From Mycolicibacterium vulneris (GTDB taxonomy: Bacteria; Actinomycetota; Actinomycetes; Mycobacteriales; Mycobacteriaceae): a DNA stretch of 64,000 nucleotides. This document shows, one piece after another, positions 17,033-25,838 of the stretch (positions are counted from its first letter, which is position 1; every line of letters starts with the position of its first letter). The notes beneath the pieces were generated by a model. That model did no database searches. It worked only from the letters and a program-made list of their open reading frames with translations, and was not told the DNA's origin. Made by a program: the position numbers and the translations under genes. The DNA lies in assembly GCF_002104765.1 (NCBI RefSeq), contig NZ_NCXM01000016.1:1-64000 (forward strand), in the 5' to 3' direction.

Positions 17033-18156
17033 GCGCCATCGAAGACAACCAACCCCGCATCTACAAGGGCCTGGCCGGTGTCGTCGTCGACACCACCGCC
17101 ATCTCCAAGGTCGTCCCGGAGACCAACTCCCTGACCTACCGCGGGTACGCGGTCCAGGACCTGGCGGCGCATTGCAGCTTCGAGCAGGTCGCCTACCTGC
17201 TCTGGCATGGCGAACTCCCCGACGAGCAACAGCTCGGGCTGTTCACCCAGCGGGAACGAGCTGCCCGCCGGCTGAACCGATCCCAGCTGTCGTTGTTGAC
17301 CAAGCTGCCCGAGACCTGCCACCCGATGGACGTGGTCCGGACCTTCATCAGCTCGATGGGCGCCGAGGACCCCGAAGAGGACGACAGCAGCCCGGCGGCC
17401 AATTACGCCAAGGCGTTGCGGATGTTCGCGGTACTGCCCACCATCGTCGCCGCGGACATGCGTCGTCGGCGTGGCCTGGACCCGATCGCCCCGCGCAGCC
17501 ACATGAACTACGCGCAGAATTTTCTGCATATGTGCTTCGGTGACGTGCCCGAGCAGGTGGTGGTGGACGCCTTCGAGCAGTCGATGGTCCTCTACGCCGA
17601 GCACAGCTTCAACGCCTCGACCTTCGCCGCGCGGGTGGTCACCTCCACCCAGTCCGACATCTACAGCGCGGTCACGGCCGCCATCGGCGCACTCAAGGGC
17701 CCGCTGCACGGCGGCGCCAATGAGGCCGTCATGCACGACATGCTCGACATCGGCACCGCTGACAGGGCCGCGGAATGGCTGCGGGGCAAGCTGGATCGCA
17801 AGGACAAGATCATGGGCTTCGGCCACCGGGTCTACAAGAACGGTGACTCGCGGGTGCCGACCATGAAGGAGGCCCTCAGGCGCGTCGCCGCGGCGCGCGA
17901 CGGCCAAGAGTGGCTCGATATCTACGAAGTCCTGGAGAAGGGCATGGCCCAGGCCAACGGCATCAAACCCAACCTGGACTTCCCGACCGGACCGGCCTAT
18001 CACCTGATGGGCTTCGACATCGGCACCTTCACGCCGATCTTCGTGATGAGCCGCATCACCGGGTGGACGGCACACATCATCGAGCAGACCGCGTCCAACG
18101 CGTTGATCCGTCCGCTGAGCGAGTATGTCGGACCTCCGCAGCGCGCTCTATCGTAA
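17029..18156 (+). CDS. prpC: 2-methylcitrate synthase PrpC
   Basis: PrpC condenses propionyl-CoA with oxaloacetate to 2-methylcitrate. The 375-residue protein has the citrate-synthase signature GFGHRVYKNGDSRVP, with active-site His in LHGGANE and GHRVY and Asp in KPNLDFPTG. The start MSAIEDNQPRIYKGLAGVVV is preceded by GGAGGAGA, which is decisive; the open frame upstream is a shadow of prpB. Length and operon position favour PrpC over a housekeeping citrate synthase, though such enzymes often accept acetyl-CoA too. The stop lies 5 bp before pyc. Confidence 0.95.
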   Translation: MSAIEDNQPRIYKGLAGVVVDTTAISKVVPETNSLTYRGYAVQDLAAHCSFEQVAYLLWHGELPDEQQLGLFTQRERAARRLNRSQLSLLTKLPETCHPMDVVRTFISSMGAEDPEEDDSSPAANYAKALRMFAVLPTIVAADMRRRRGLDPIAPRSHMNYAQNFLHMCFGDVPEQVVVDAFEQSMVLYAEHSFNASTFAARVVTSTQSDIYSAVTAAIGALKGPLHGGANEAVMHDMLDIGTADRAAEWLRGKLDRKDKIMGFGHRVYKNGDSRVPTMKEALRRVAAARDGQEWLDIYEVLEKGMAQANGIKPNLDFPTGPAYHLMGFDIGTFTPIFVMSRITGWTAHIIEQTASNALIRPLSEYVGPPQRALS

Positions 18157-18161
18157 ATACC

Positions 18162-21100
18162 GTGTTTGCGAAGGTATTGGTCGCCAATCGCGGCGAGATA
18201 GCGATCCGCGCGTTCCGCGCAGCCTATGAGCTGGAAATCGGCACGGTCGCGATCTATCCCTACGAGGACCGCAATTCCGTGCATCGGCTGAAGGCTGACG
18301 AATCCTACCAGATCGGCGAGGAGGGCCACCCGGTCCGCGCGTACCTGTCGGTCGACGACATCGTCGCGACGGCCCAGGCATGCGGAGCGGATGCGATTTA
18401 CCCCGGCTATGGCTTCCTGTCGGAGAATCCTGACCTGGCGGCGGCGTGCGCCGCGGCGGGCATCACCTTCGTCGGCCCGAGCTCGGAGGTGCTCGAACTC
18501 ACCGGCAACAAGTCGCGGGCCATCGCGGCTGCGCGGGAAGCTGGTCTTCCGGTGCTGGCCTCCTCGGCACCCTCGACGTCTGTGGACGAACTGCTGGCGG
18601 CCGCCGAGTCGATGGAGTTCCCGCTGTTCGTCAAGGCGGTCGCCGGCGGCGGCGGACGCGGGATGCGCCGGGTGACCGACGCTGCGTCGCTGCCCGAGGC
18701 GATCGAGGCCGCCAGCCGTGAGGCCGAGTCCGCGTTCGGGGACGCCTCGGTGTTTCTCGAGCAGGCGGTGATCAATCCGCGGCACATCGAGGTGCAGATC
18801 CTGGCCGACACCCAGGGCAACGTCATGCACCTCTACGAGCGCGACTGTAGCGTTCAGCGCCGCCACCAGAAGGTCGTCGAGATCGCGCCGGCGCCCAACC
18901 TGGACCCGGAACTGCGCCAACAGATCTGCGCAGACGCGGTGGCGTTCGCGCGCAGCATCGGCTATACGTGCGCCGGGACGGTCGAGTTCTTGCTCGACGA
19001 ACGCGGCAATCACGTGTTCATCGAGATGAATCCGCGCATCCAGGTCGAGCACACGGTCACCGAGGAGATCACCGATGTCGACCTGGTGTCGGCGCAGCTG
19101 CGGATCGCCGGCGGGCAGAGCCTGGAAGACATTGGATTAAGCCAGGATTCGGTTGTCCCGCACGGCGCGGCGCTGCAGTGCCGGATCACCACCGAGGACC
19201 CGGCGAACGGCTTCCGCCCGGACACCGGCCGGATCACCGCCTACCGCACCCCGGGCGGCGCGGGCATCCGGTTGGACGGCGGCACCACGCTGGGCGCGGA
19301 CATCAGCGCGCACTTCGACTCGATGCTGATCAAGCTGACCTGCCGGGGCCGAGACTTCGCCACGGCGGTGCGCCGGGCGCGGCGGGCGGTCGCCGAGTTC
19401 CGGATCCGCGGCGTGTCAACGAATATCCCATTCCTGCAAGCCGTTCTGGATGACCCCGACTTTCAGGCCGGACGCATCACGACGTCGTTCATCGAGGAGC
19501 GCCCGCAGCTGCTCACCGCCCGCAGCTCCGCCGACCGCGGCACCAAGATTCTCAACTACCTGGCCGACGTCACCGTTAACAAGCCTCACGGTGAGCGTCC
19601 GTCGGCGGTGTACCCGCACGACAAGCTGCCCGACATCGACCTGTCGGCTGACCCGCCTGCGGGATCCAAGCAGCGGTTGACCGAACTCGGGCCGGAGCGG
19701 TTCGCGACCTGGCTGCGCGAGTCGCCCGGCGTCGGCGTCACCGACACCACGTTCCGCGACGCGCACCAGTCCCTGCTGGCCACGCGGGTCCGCACCAGCG
19801 GCCTGATCAAGGTGGCGCCCTATATCGCCCGGACCACGCCGCAGCTGCTGTCCATCGAATGCTGGGGCGGGGCGACTTACGATGTGGCGCTGCGCTTTTT
19901 GAAGGAAGACCCGTGGGAGCGGCTGGCCACGCTGCGCGAGGCGCTGCCCAACGTCTGCCTGCAGATGTTGCTGCGCGGGCGCAACACCGTCGGGTACACG
20001 CCCTATCCGGAGACGGTCACTTCGGCGTTCGTCGAGGAGGCGACGGCGACCGGCATCGACATCTTCCGGATCTTCGATGCGCTGAACAACGTCGACTCGA
20101 TGCGACCGGCCATCGACGCCGTGCGGGAAACCGGGGCGGCGATCGCCGAGGTGGCGATGTCCTACACCGGTGATCTCAGCGATCCGGCCGAAAAGCTGTA
20201 CACGCTCGACTATTACCTGAAGCTGGCCGAACAGATCGTCGACGCGGGCGCGCACGTGCTGGCCATCAAGGACATGGCCGGCCTGCTGCGCGCCCCCGCG
20301 GCCGCGACGCTCGTCTCGGCGCTCAAGTCCCGCTTCGATTTACCGGTGCACGTGCACACCCACGACACCCCGGGCGGGCAACTCGCGACCTATGTGGCGG
20401 CCTGGCACGCCGGCGCGGACGCCGTCGACGGTGCCGCCGCCCCCCTCGCGGGAACCACCAGCCAGCCCGCGCTCTCGTCGATCGTGGCAGCCGCGGCCAA
20501 CACGGCGTATGACACCGGGTTGTCGCTGCCGGCGGTCTGCGACCTGGAGCCGTACTGGGAGGCGCTGCGAAAGGTCTACGCGCCGTTCGAATCCGGGTTG
20601 CCGGCGCCGACGGGGCGCGTCTACCACCACGAGATCCCCGGTGGCCAATTGTCGAACCTGCGCCAGCAGGCTATCGCGCTGGGACTCGGTGACCGGTTCG
20701 AGGACATCGAAAACGCCTACGCCGGAGCCGATGCCATCCTGGGGCACCTCGTCAAGGTCACCCCGTCCAGCAAGGTGGTCGGCGACCTGGCGCTGGCGCT
20801 GGTGGGAGCGGGCGTCAGCGCGCAGGAATTCGCCGATGATCCCGCGCGCTACGACATCCCGGATTCAGTCATCGGCTTTCTGCGCGGCGAACTCGGTGAC
20901 CCGCCAGGCGGCTGGCCGGAGCCGTTGCGCACCAAGGCATTAGAGGGACGCGGTCCGGCGAAGCCGGAGCAGCAGCTGTCGGCCGACGACGAGAAGGCGT
21001 TGGCCACGCCCGGTGCCGACCGGCAGGGGGCGCTGAATCGGTTGCTGTTCCCCGGGCCGGCAAAAGATCTCGAAGACCACCGCGAGGAATACGGCGACAC

Positions 21101-21545
21101 TTCCGGACTCAGCGCCAATCAGTTCTTCTACGGATTGCGCCAAGGGGACGAACACCGCGTCCAACTCGAGCGGGGTGTGGAGCTGCTCATCGGCCTGGAA
21201 GCCGTCTCCGAAGCCGACGAACGCGGCATGCGCACGGTCATGTGCATCCTCAACGGGCAGCTGCGCCCGGTCGTGGTTCGCGATCGCAGCATCGCCGCGG
21301 ATGCGCCCGCCGCCGAGAAGGCCGACCGCGCCAACCCGGACCACATCGCCGCGCCCTTTGCCGGCGTTGTGACAGTGACCACCGAGGTCGGCGAGGAAGT
21401 CGAAGCCGGCCAGACCATCGCGACGATCGAAGCGATGAAGATGGAGGCCGCCGTCACCACCCCCAAGGCCGGCAAGGTCGAACGAATCGCGGTGTCGCAG
21501 ACCGCACAAGTGGAGGGCGGCGACCTCCTGGTGGTGATCGACTAG
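18162..21545 (+). CDS. pyc: pyruvate carboxylase
   Basis: Pyruvate carboxylase adds bicarbonate to pyruvate with ATP and biotin, giving oxaloacetate. The 1127-residue protein has the full layout: biotin carboxylase (VLVANRGEIAIRAFRAAYE at the start, GGGGRGMR ATP loop near 165), carboxyltransferase (TDTTFRDAHQSLLATR), and a C-terminal biotinyl domain with EAMKMEA, Lys1093 being the biotin site. The length equals M. tuberculosis Pca as I recall it. GTG is the start, with no room for an independent promoter after prpC, so it is read from the prp promoter at least in part. This linkage is unusual. Confidence 0.97.
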   Translation: MFAKVLVANRGEIAIRAFRAAYELEIGTVAIYPYEDRNSVHRLKADESYQIGEEGHPVRAYLSVDDIVATAQACGADAIYPGYGFLSENPDLAAACAAAGITFVGPSSEVLELTGNKSRAIAAAREAGLPVLASSAPSTSVDELLAAAESMEFPLFVKAVAGGGGRGMRRVTDAASLPEAIEAASREAESAFGDASVFLEQAVINPRHIEVQILADTQGNVMHLYERDCSVQRRHQKVVEIAPAPNLDPELRQQICADAVAFARSIGYTCAGTVEFLLDERGNHVFIEMNPRIQVEHTVTEEITDVDLVSAQLRIAGGQSLEDIGLSQDSVVPHGAALQCRITTEDPANGFRPDTGRITAYRTPGGAGIRLDGGTTLGADISAHFDSMLIKLTCRGRDFATAVRRARRAVAEFRIRGVSTNIPFLQAVLDDPDFQAGRITTSFIEERPQLLTARSSADRGTKILNYLADVTVNKPHGERPSAVYPHDKLPDIDLSADPPAGSKQRLTELGPERFATWLRESPGVGVTDTTFRDAHQSLLATRVRTSGLIKVAPYIARTTPQLLSIECWGGATYDVALRFLKEDPWERLATLREALPNVCLQMLLRGRNTVGYTPYPETVTSAFVEEATATGIDIFRIFDALNNVDSMRPAIDAVRETGAAIAEVAMSYTGDLSDPAEKLYTLDYYLKLAEQIVDAGAHVLAIKDMAGLLRAPAAATLVSALKSRFDLPVHVHTHDTPGGQLATYVAAWHAGADAVDGAAAPLAGTTSQPALSSIVAAAANTAYDTGLSLPAVCDLEPYWEALRKVYAPFESGLPAPTGRVYHHEIPGGQLSNLRQQAIALGLGDRFEDIENAYAGADAILGHLVKVTPSSKVVGDLALALVGAGVSAQEFADDPARYDIPDSVIGFLRGELGDPPGGWPEPLRTKALEGRGPAKPEQQLSADDEKALATPGADRQGALNRLLFPGPAKDLEDHREEYGDTSGLSANQFFYGLRQGDEHRVQLERGVELLIGLEAVSEADERGMRTVMCILNGQLRPVVVRDRSIAADAPAAEKADRANPDHIAAPFAGVVTVTTEVGEEVEAGQTIATIEAMKMEAAVTTPKAGKVERIAVSQTAQVEGGDLLVVID

Positions 21546-21546
21546 C

Positions 21547-21630
21547 GGCGATCGTGAGCGCGGCCGTGGCGATCGCGAGCGCGGCCGTGGGCGATCGCGA
21601 GCGCGGCGCAGCCGGGCGAAGCGGGTCGCC
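21547..21630. repeat. tandem GGCGATCG(C/T)GAGCGCGGC repeat filling a convergent gap
   Basis: Three near-identical units start at 21547, 21568 and 21590, with a period of 21-22 bp. The last runs on into GCAGCCGGGCGAAGCGGG and ends GTCGCC at 21630, so its ends (GGCGA...TCGCC) are inverted. The array fills the whole gap between the stops of pyc and the CitE-like gene. The same core recurs at 47277-47390. A REP-like element or bidirectional terminator is likely. Confidence 0.75.
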
Positions 21631-21634
21631 GCCG

Positions 21635-22549
21635 TCAGGCGAGGCTGCTCTTGACCAGGGCGGCACGCGCCAGTGTCTGCTCGGCCTGCTTCACGTGGGC
21701 CGCGTCGACCAGGACGCCCTTCACCCCGACCGCGCCGCGGCCCTTGGCCTCGGCTTCCCGGTAGGCGGCGACGTTGGCTTCGGCCCGGGCGATTTCGTCG
21801 GCGGTCGGGGCGTAGACCTCGTTGGCCACGGGCACCTGGTCGGGATGGATGGCCCACTTGCCGGTGTAGCCGAGCAGCGACGCGCGCCTGGCATCGCGCT
21901 CGTACCCCGACAGGTCCCGATAGTCGGGATAGGGTGCGTCGATCGCGTCGATGCCGGCGATGCGCGCGGCAACGATCACCTTGTTGCGCGCGTAAGCCCA
22001 GAATTCGCCAGGGTATTCGCTGAGCGGGACGAAGTTGGTGTCCACCCGCGCGCCCTGCGACAGCGAGAAATCGCCGACACCGAAGATCAGGGCATCCAGG
22101 CGAGGACTGGCCGCCGCGATCTCTTCGGCGTTGGCCAGGCCTTCCACCTCTTCGATGAGCACCTCGAGCCGAATGGCCTTGGCCAGGCCGAGTTTCGCTT
22201 CCAGTTGGGTGAGCAGCACGTCCACCCACCAGACGTCGCGGGCCCGGCGGGCCTTCGGGATGATGATCGTGTCGAGGTTCTGACCGGCCTTGGTCACCAC
22301 ATCGACGACGTCGTCATGGCACCACTGGGTGTCCAGGCCGTTGATGCGGATGGCGCGGGCCGTACGGCCCCAGTCGATGTCGTTGAGGGCGGCGATGACC
22401 TTGGCGCGCGATTCGACTTTGACGCCGGCGGGGGTCGCGTCCTCGAGGTCGAGGAACACCAGATCGGCACCGCACCGGGCGCCCTTCTCGAACATGTTGT
22501 CGTTGCACGCGGGGACCGCGAGTTCGGAACGACGGAGCAGATCGGTCAC
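21635..22549 (-). CDS. CitE/HpcH-type CoA-ester lyase
   Basis: This 304-residue TIM-barrel protein is of the HpcH/HpaI-CitE family: RSELAVPACNDNMFEKG start, the acidic metal site in VFLDLEDATP, RINGLDTQW, LIEEVEG and FGVGDFSLSQG. Members cleave or form malyl-CoA, methylmalyl-CoA or citramalyl-CoA. No citrate-lyase alpha or gamma genes are present, so it is a stand-alone lyase, not citrate lyase. The GTG start at 22549 is 16 bp after the CoA-transferase stop, so they are one operon. The exact substrate is unknown; a C4-C5 acyl-CoA linked to glyoxylate or pyruvate is plausible. Confidence 0.85.
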   Translation of the reverse strand: MTDLLRRSELAVPACNDNMFEKGARCGADLVFLDLEDATPAGVKVESRAKVIAALNDIDWGRTARAIRINGLDTQWCHDDVVDVVTKAGQNLDTIIIPKARRARDVWWVDVLLTQLEAKLGLAKAIRLEVLIEEVEGLANAEEIAAASPRLDALIFGVGDFSLSQGARVDTNFVPLSEYPGEFWAYARNKVIVAARIAGIDAIDAPYPDYRDLSGYERDARRASLLGYTGKWAIHPDQVPVANEVYAPTADEIARAEANVAAYREAEAKGRGAVGVKGVLVDAAHVKQAEQTLARAALVKSSLA

Positions 22550-22565
22550 TAGTCAATTCCCTCTG

Positions 22566-23750
22566 TCACAACACGCCGCGGGCGCGCAGACCGTCAATGT
22601 CGTTGGCGGTCAAGCCGAGTAGCTCGCCGTAGACCTCGGCGTTGTGTTCGCCGAGGCACGGTCCGAGGTGGCCGACAGTGCCGGACGCCGATGAGAAACG
22701 GGGAACGGGAGCCTGCACCGTCATAGCCCCGAGCTGTGCATCGTCGACCGAGATGAACACATCACGATGCGCCAGCTGCTCGTCGGCGACCAGATCGCCG
22801 ACGTCGTAGACCGGGGCCGCGGCCACCTCGTGGGCGTCAAAGACCTCCATCGCCTCCGAAAGCGTCTTTGTGGCAACCCAATCGGCTACCACAGCGTCGA
22901 CCTCACGCGCCCTGGCAAGCCGGCGCTGAGGATCGGAGAAGTCGGGGTCTGTCACCAGGTCGTCTCGCCCGATCGCCCGGAACACCCGGAGCGCCAGCGC
23001 CGGTGAGCTCCCGGACATGGCCAGCCACCGCCCGTCGGCCGTCTGATAGGTGTTGCGGGGCGCCGAAATGTCCCACCGATTGCCGGACCGTTCGGGCACC
23101 AGGCCCAACTGGTCGTAACCCAACAACGTCTGTTCGAGCAGGCGGGCCAGCGGGTCGATCAGGTTCACGTCAATCAGCTGACCCGGCCCGCCGTGCACGT
23201 CGCGGTGATACAGCGCCATCATCACCGCGTAGGCGGCGTTCAGCGAAGCCACACCGTCGGCCAGCATGAACGGCGGCAGCGTGGGCGGACCGCCGGCCTG
23301 GCCGGTGATGTGTGCGAACCCGCTCATCGCCTCCCCCAGCGTGCCGAACCCCGGGCGCTCACTCTTGGGGCCGGTCAACCCGTAACCCGTGATGTGCAGC
23401 ATCACGATCCGGTCGTTGACCGCGCGCAGGCTCTCGTAGTCCAGGCCCCACTTGCGCAAGGTCTGCGGACGGGTGTTGACGATGACGACGTCGGCATGCT
23501 CCACCAGGCGGCGCACCAGCGCTTGGCCTTCGGCGCAGCGCAGGTCCAGGGTGATCGATCGCTTGTTGCGCGACAACGACTTCCACATCAGTCCCACCCC
23601 GTCGCGCTGGTTACCCCAGCCCCGGATCGGGTCGCCATTGCGGGGATCCTCGACCTTGATCACATCGGCGCCGAACTCGCCCAGGTAGGTCGCCACCAGC
23701 GGCGCGGCGGCCAGGGTGGCGAGGTCGAGTACCCGCAGTCCGTCAAGCAT
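22566..23750 (-). CDS. CaiB/BaiF class III CoA-transferase
   Basis: This 394-residue protein begins MLDGLRVLDLATLAAAPLVA and continues LGEFGADVIKVEDP, GDPIRGWG, SLSRNKRSITLDLR, hallmarks of class III CoA-transferases. These move CoA between carboxylic acids. The catalytic Asp is expected in the GPGQLIDVNLIDP-type strand. The start at 23750 is chosen by the family N-terminus and lies 8 bp inside the upstream monooxygenase gene, implying translational coupling. With the downstream CoA-ester lyase it could activate and then cleave an organic acid. Substrate not determinable. Confidence 0.9.
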   Translation of the reverse strand: MLDGLRVLDLATLAAAPLVATYLGEFGADVIKVEDPRNGDPIRGWGNQRDGVGLMWKSLSRNKRSITLDLRCAEGQALVRRLVEHADVVIVNTRPQTLRKWGLDYESLRAVNDRIVMLHITGYGLTGPKSERPGFGTLGEAMSGFAHITGQAGGPPTLPPFMLADGVASLNAAYAVMMALYHRDVHGGPGQLIDVNLIDPLARLLEQTLLGYDQLGLVPERSGNRWDISAPRNTYQTADGRWLAMSGSSPALALRVFRAIGRDDLVTDPDFSDPQRRLARAREVDAVVADWVATKTLSEAMEVFDAHEVAAAPVYDVGDLVADEQLAHRDVFISVDDAQLGAMTVQAPVPRFSSASGTVGHLGPCLGEHNAEVYGELLGLTANDIDGLRARGVL

Positions 23751-25119
23751 TGGCACTGGCGGCCACCCGTGCGTTCGAAGGACGCTGCAGCCCAAGGTGT
23801 CCGCGCAGCGTGGACGACTCGTACTCGGTGCGGAACAGCCCCCTGCGTTGCAGCTCCGGAACGACCATGCGCACGACGTCTTCGAAGGCACCGGGCAGAT
23901 GCGTTGCGGCCAACACGAATCCGTCGCAGGCGCGGGTTTCGAACCAGTCCGCCATCTGGTCGGCGACCTGCCGGCCGGTGCCGACGAAACGCGGTCCCTG
24001 CAGCAGGGTGGCGCGATGGTTGGCGAGGTCGCGCAACGTGACAGGGCGGCCTCCGCCGCCAGAAGAAATATGTGTTCGCAGGTTCTGCACCAGCCCCCGG
24101 ATGCCGGAGACAGAGGCGAGCAGTTCGTCGGTCACCGGGTCGTCGAGATCATGTTGCGCGAAGTCGTAATTCATCAACTCCGACAAAAGCGTCAGGGATG
24201 CCATGGGATGAACCAGATCATCGAGGAAAATGGCTTCGCGATCCTTGGCGTGGGCTTCCGATTCGCCGACGACAGCGTATGCCATGGGGCAGATGCGGAC
24301 CGCGGCGGGATCGCGGCCTGCGTCGGCGATCCGGTCCTTCTGATCCGCGTAGTGGCTGCGCGCGACGTCGATGCCCGGGTCGCCGGTGAAGATCAATTCG
24401 GCCCACCGCGAAGCGAATTCGCGGCCTCGGCCCGACGAGCCGGCCTGGATGATGACCGGGCGGCCCTGCGGGGTGCGCGGCACCGTCAACGGGCCGCGCG
24501 CGGAGAAGAACTGGCCGACGTGCCCCAACTCGTGCACCTTGGTGGGGTCCGCGTACTGCCCGGACAGCCGGTCGTGCAGGACGGCGTCGTCCTCCCAGGT
24601 GTCCCATAGGCCGGTCACCACATCCATGAATTCGTCGGCGCGGTCGTAACGTTCGTCGTGGCCGAGGTGGGCGTCGACGCCGAAGTTCTGCGCTTCGCTG
24701 TCGTTGACCGACGTGACCACGTTCCAGGCGGCACGGCCACCCGAAAGGTGATCCAGCGAGGCGAAAGTCCGCGCGACGTGGAACGGCTGGTAGTAGGTCG
24801 TCGAGTAGGTGGCGCCCAGCCCGATCTTCGACGTGGCCTGCGCGAGCACCCCGAGGATGACGCTGAGGTCCAGCTTGATCGGCCGCGCGCCATAGTGCAC
24901 CGCTTCGTCCACCGAGCCGCCGTAGACCCCCGGCATTGCCAGGCGATCGTCGAAGAACATCAGGTCGAAGCAGCCCTCCTCGAGCTGACGACCGATCTTG
25001 GCGTAATAGGACGCATCCAGGTATCGGTGCTCGGTTGCGGGGTGCCGCCACGATCCCGCGTAGACGGAAGTGCTGCCGGCCTGCATGAAGGCGACAAGCG
25101 CCATCTTGTCGGTACGCAT
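23743..25119 (-). CDS. NtaA/SnaA/DszA-type flavin-dependent monooxygenase
   Basis: A 458-residue LLM-superfamily monooxygenase of the long NtaA/SnaA/DszA class: YLDASYYAKIGRQLEEGCFD, FFDDRLAMPGVYGG, GLGATYSTTYYQPFHVARTF, GRAAWNVVTSVND and VIIQAGSSGRGREFA are all present. Such enzymes use reduced FMN from a separate reductase to oxidise sulfones, nitrilotriacetate and similar compounds. The start MRTDKMALVAFMQ at 25119 fits better than the 12-codon longer frame, which would run through the palindrome. It heads the operon with the CoA-transferase and lyase and diverges from the GntR gene. Confidence 0.9.
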   Translation of the reverse strand: MRTDKMALVAFMQAGSTSVYAGSWRHPATEHRYLDASYYAKIGRQLEEGCFDLMFFDDRLAMPGVYGGSVDEAVHYGARPIKLDLSVILGVLAQATSKIGLGATYSTTYYQPFHVARTFASLDHLSGGRAAWNVVTSVNDSEAQNFGVDAHLGHDERYDRADEFMDVVTGLWDTWEDDAVLHDRLSGQYADPTKVHELGHVGQFFSARGPLTVPRTPQGRPVIIQAGSSGRGREFASRWAELIFTGDPGIDVARSHYADQKDRIADAGRDPAAVRICPMAYAVVGESEAHAKDREAIFLDDLVHPMASLTLLSELMNYDFAQHDLDDPVTDELLASVSGIRGLVQNLRTHISSGGGGRPVTLRDLANHRATLLQGPRFVGTGRQVADQMADWFETRACDGFVLAATHLPGAFEDVVRMVVPELQRRGLFRTEYESSTLRGHLGLQRPSNARVAASANA

Positions 25120-25134
25120 GTTTTGAAACGTAAC

Positions 25135-25177
25135 ATCTGATATTTCAGATATCAAACGCTAGGTCTGTCGTTTGGTA
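25135..25177. promoter_or_regulatory. nested inverted repeats, candidate GntR operators
   Basis: TGATAT-5nt-ATATCA (25138-25154) is a perfect inverted repeat that includes ATCTGA-TATT-TCAGAT (25135-25150). A second one, TATCAAACG (25150-25158) and CGTTTGGTA (25169-25177), has one mismatch. They fill the 68-bp divergent promoter between the monooxygenase operon and the GntR gene. Confidence 0.6.
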
Positions 25178-25187
25178 TTCTGCGCAG

Positions 25188-25838
25188 GTGGCAGGCATCG
25201 ACATCTCCGGAACGGTCCGCGAGCGCGCCGCCCGCGAGCTGCGCGACCGGATTCTCACCGGCGCCCTGCCTGCCGGATCACGCGTCGACCTCGACGCCAT
25301 CACCGAGGAATTCGCGACCAGCCGCACGCCGGTGCGCGAGGCGCTGCTGGAGCTGTCCTTCGAAGGGCTGGTCCAAGTCGCGCCGCGCAGCGGCGTGACG
25401 GTGCTCGGCATCAGCCCGGATGACGTGCTGGACAGCTTCACCATTCTCGGTGTGCTCACCGGGCAGGCCGCGGCGTGGGCCGCCGGGCGGATCGAGGCTG
25501 CAGAACTCGCGACCCTGCGTGAACTCGCGGCCGACGTCGTCGCACGGTCCGGCGACGACAGCATCGGCGAGGCCAACTGGCATTTCCACCAGATGATTCA
25601 CCGCGCCGCGCACTCGCCGCGGCTCTTGAATCAGATCAAGCAGGCGGCCCGCGTGGTGCCGAGCAATTTCCTCACCTTGTTCCCCGAGCACGAGAAGCAC
25701 TCACTCGACGAACACCAGGAATTGCTGGACGCCCTCGGTGACAACGACGCCGAGCGGGCACGCACCATCGCCGAACGACATGTGCTGGATGCGGGGCGCT
25801 CGCTGGCCGAGTGGCTGGAGCAGCGCCGCGACGGTTAG
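25188..25838 (+). CDS. GntR family regulator (FCD/FadR subgroup)
   Basis: A 216-residue GntR regulator. The N-terminal winged helix is clear (AARELRDRILTGALPAGSRV, then TSRTPVREALLELSFEGLVQ, residues 12-65). The C-terminal all-helical FCD domain has His residues in NWHFHQMIH and a terminal ERHVLDAGRSL that commonly bind a metal and a small carboxylate. It is divergent from the monooxygenase/CoA-transferase/lyase operon and most likely controls it through the nested palindromes. GTG start. The end overlaps the convergent LLM gene by 4 bp. Confidence 0.92.
   Translation: MAGIDISGTVRERAARELRDRILTGALPAGSRVDLDAITEEFATSRTPVREALLELSFEGLVQVAPRSGVTVLGISPDDVLDSFTILGVLTGQAAAWAAGRIEAAELATLRELAADVVARSGDDSIGEANWHFHQMIHRAAHSPRLLNQIKQAARVVPSNFLTLFPEHEKHSLDEHQELLDALGDNDAERARTIAERHVLDAGRSLAEWLEQRRDG

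Noticed and set aside
21547..21630. CRISPR-like array
   Set aside because: Repeats are adjacent without unique spacers and no cas genes are present.
20940..22229. 429-codon minus-strand frame over the pyc end and repeat
   Set aside because: Antisense to pyc and through the repeat array; no homology.
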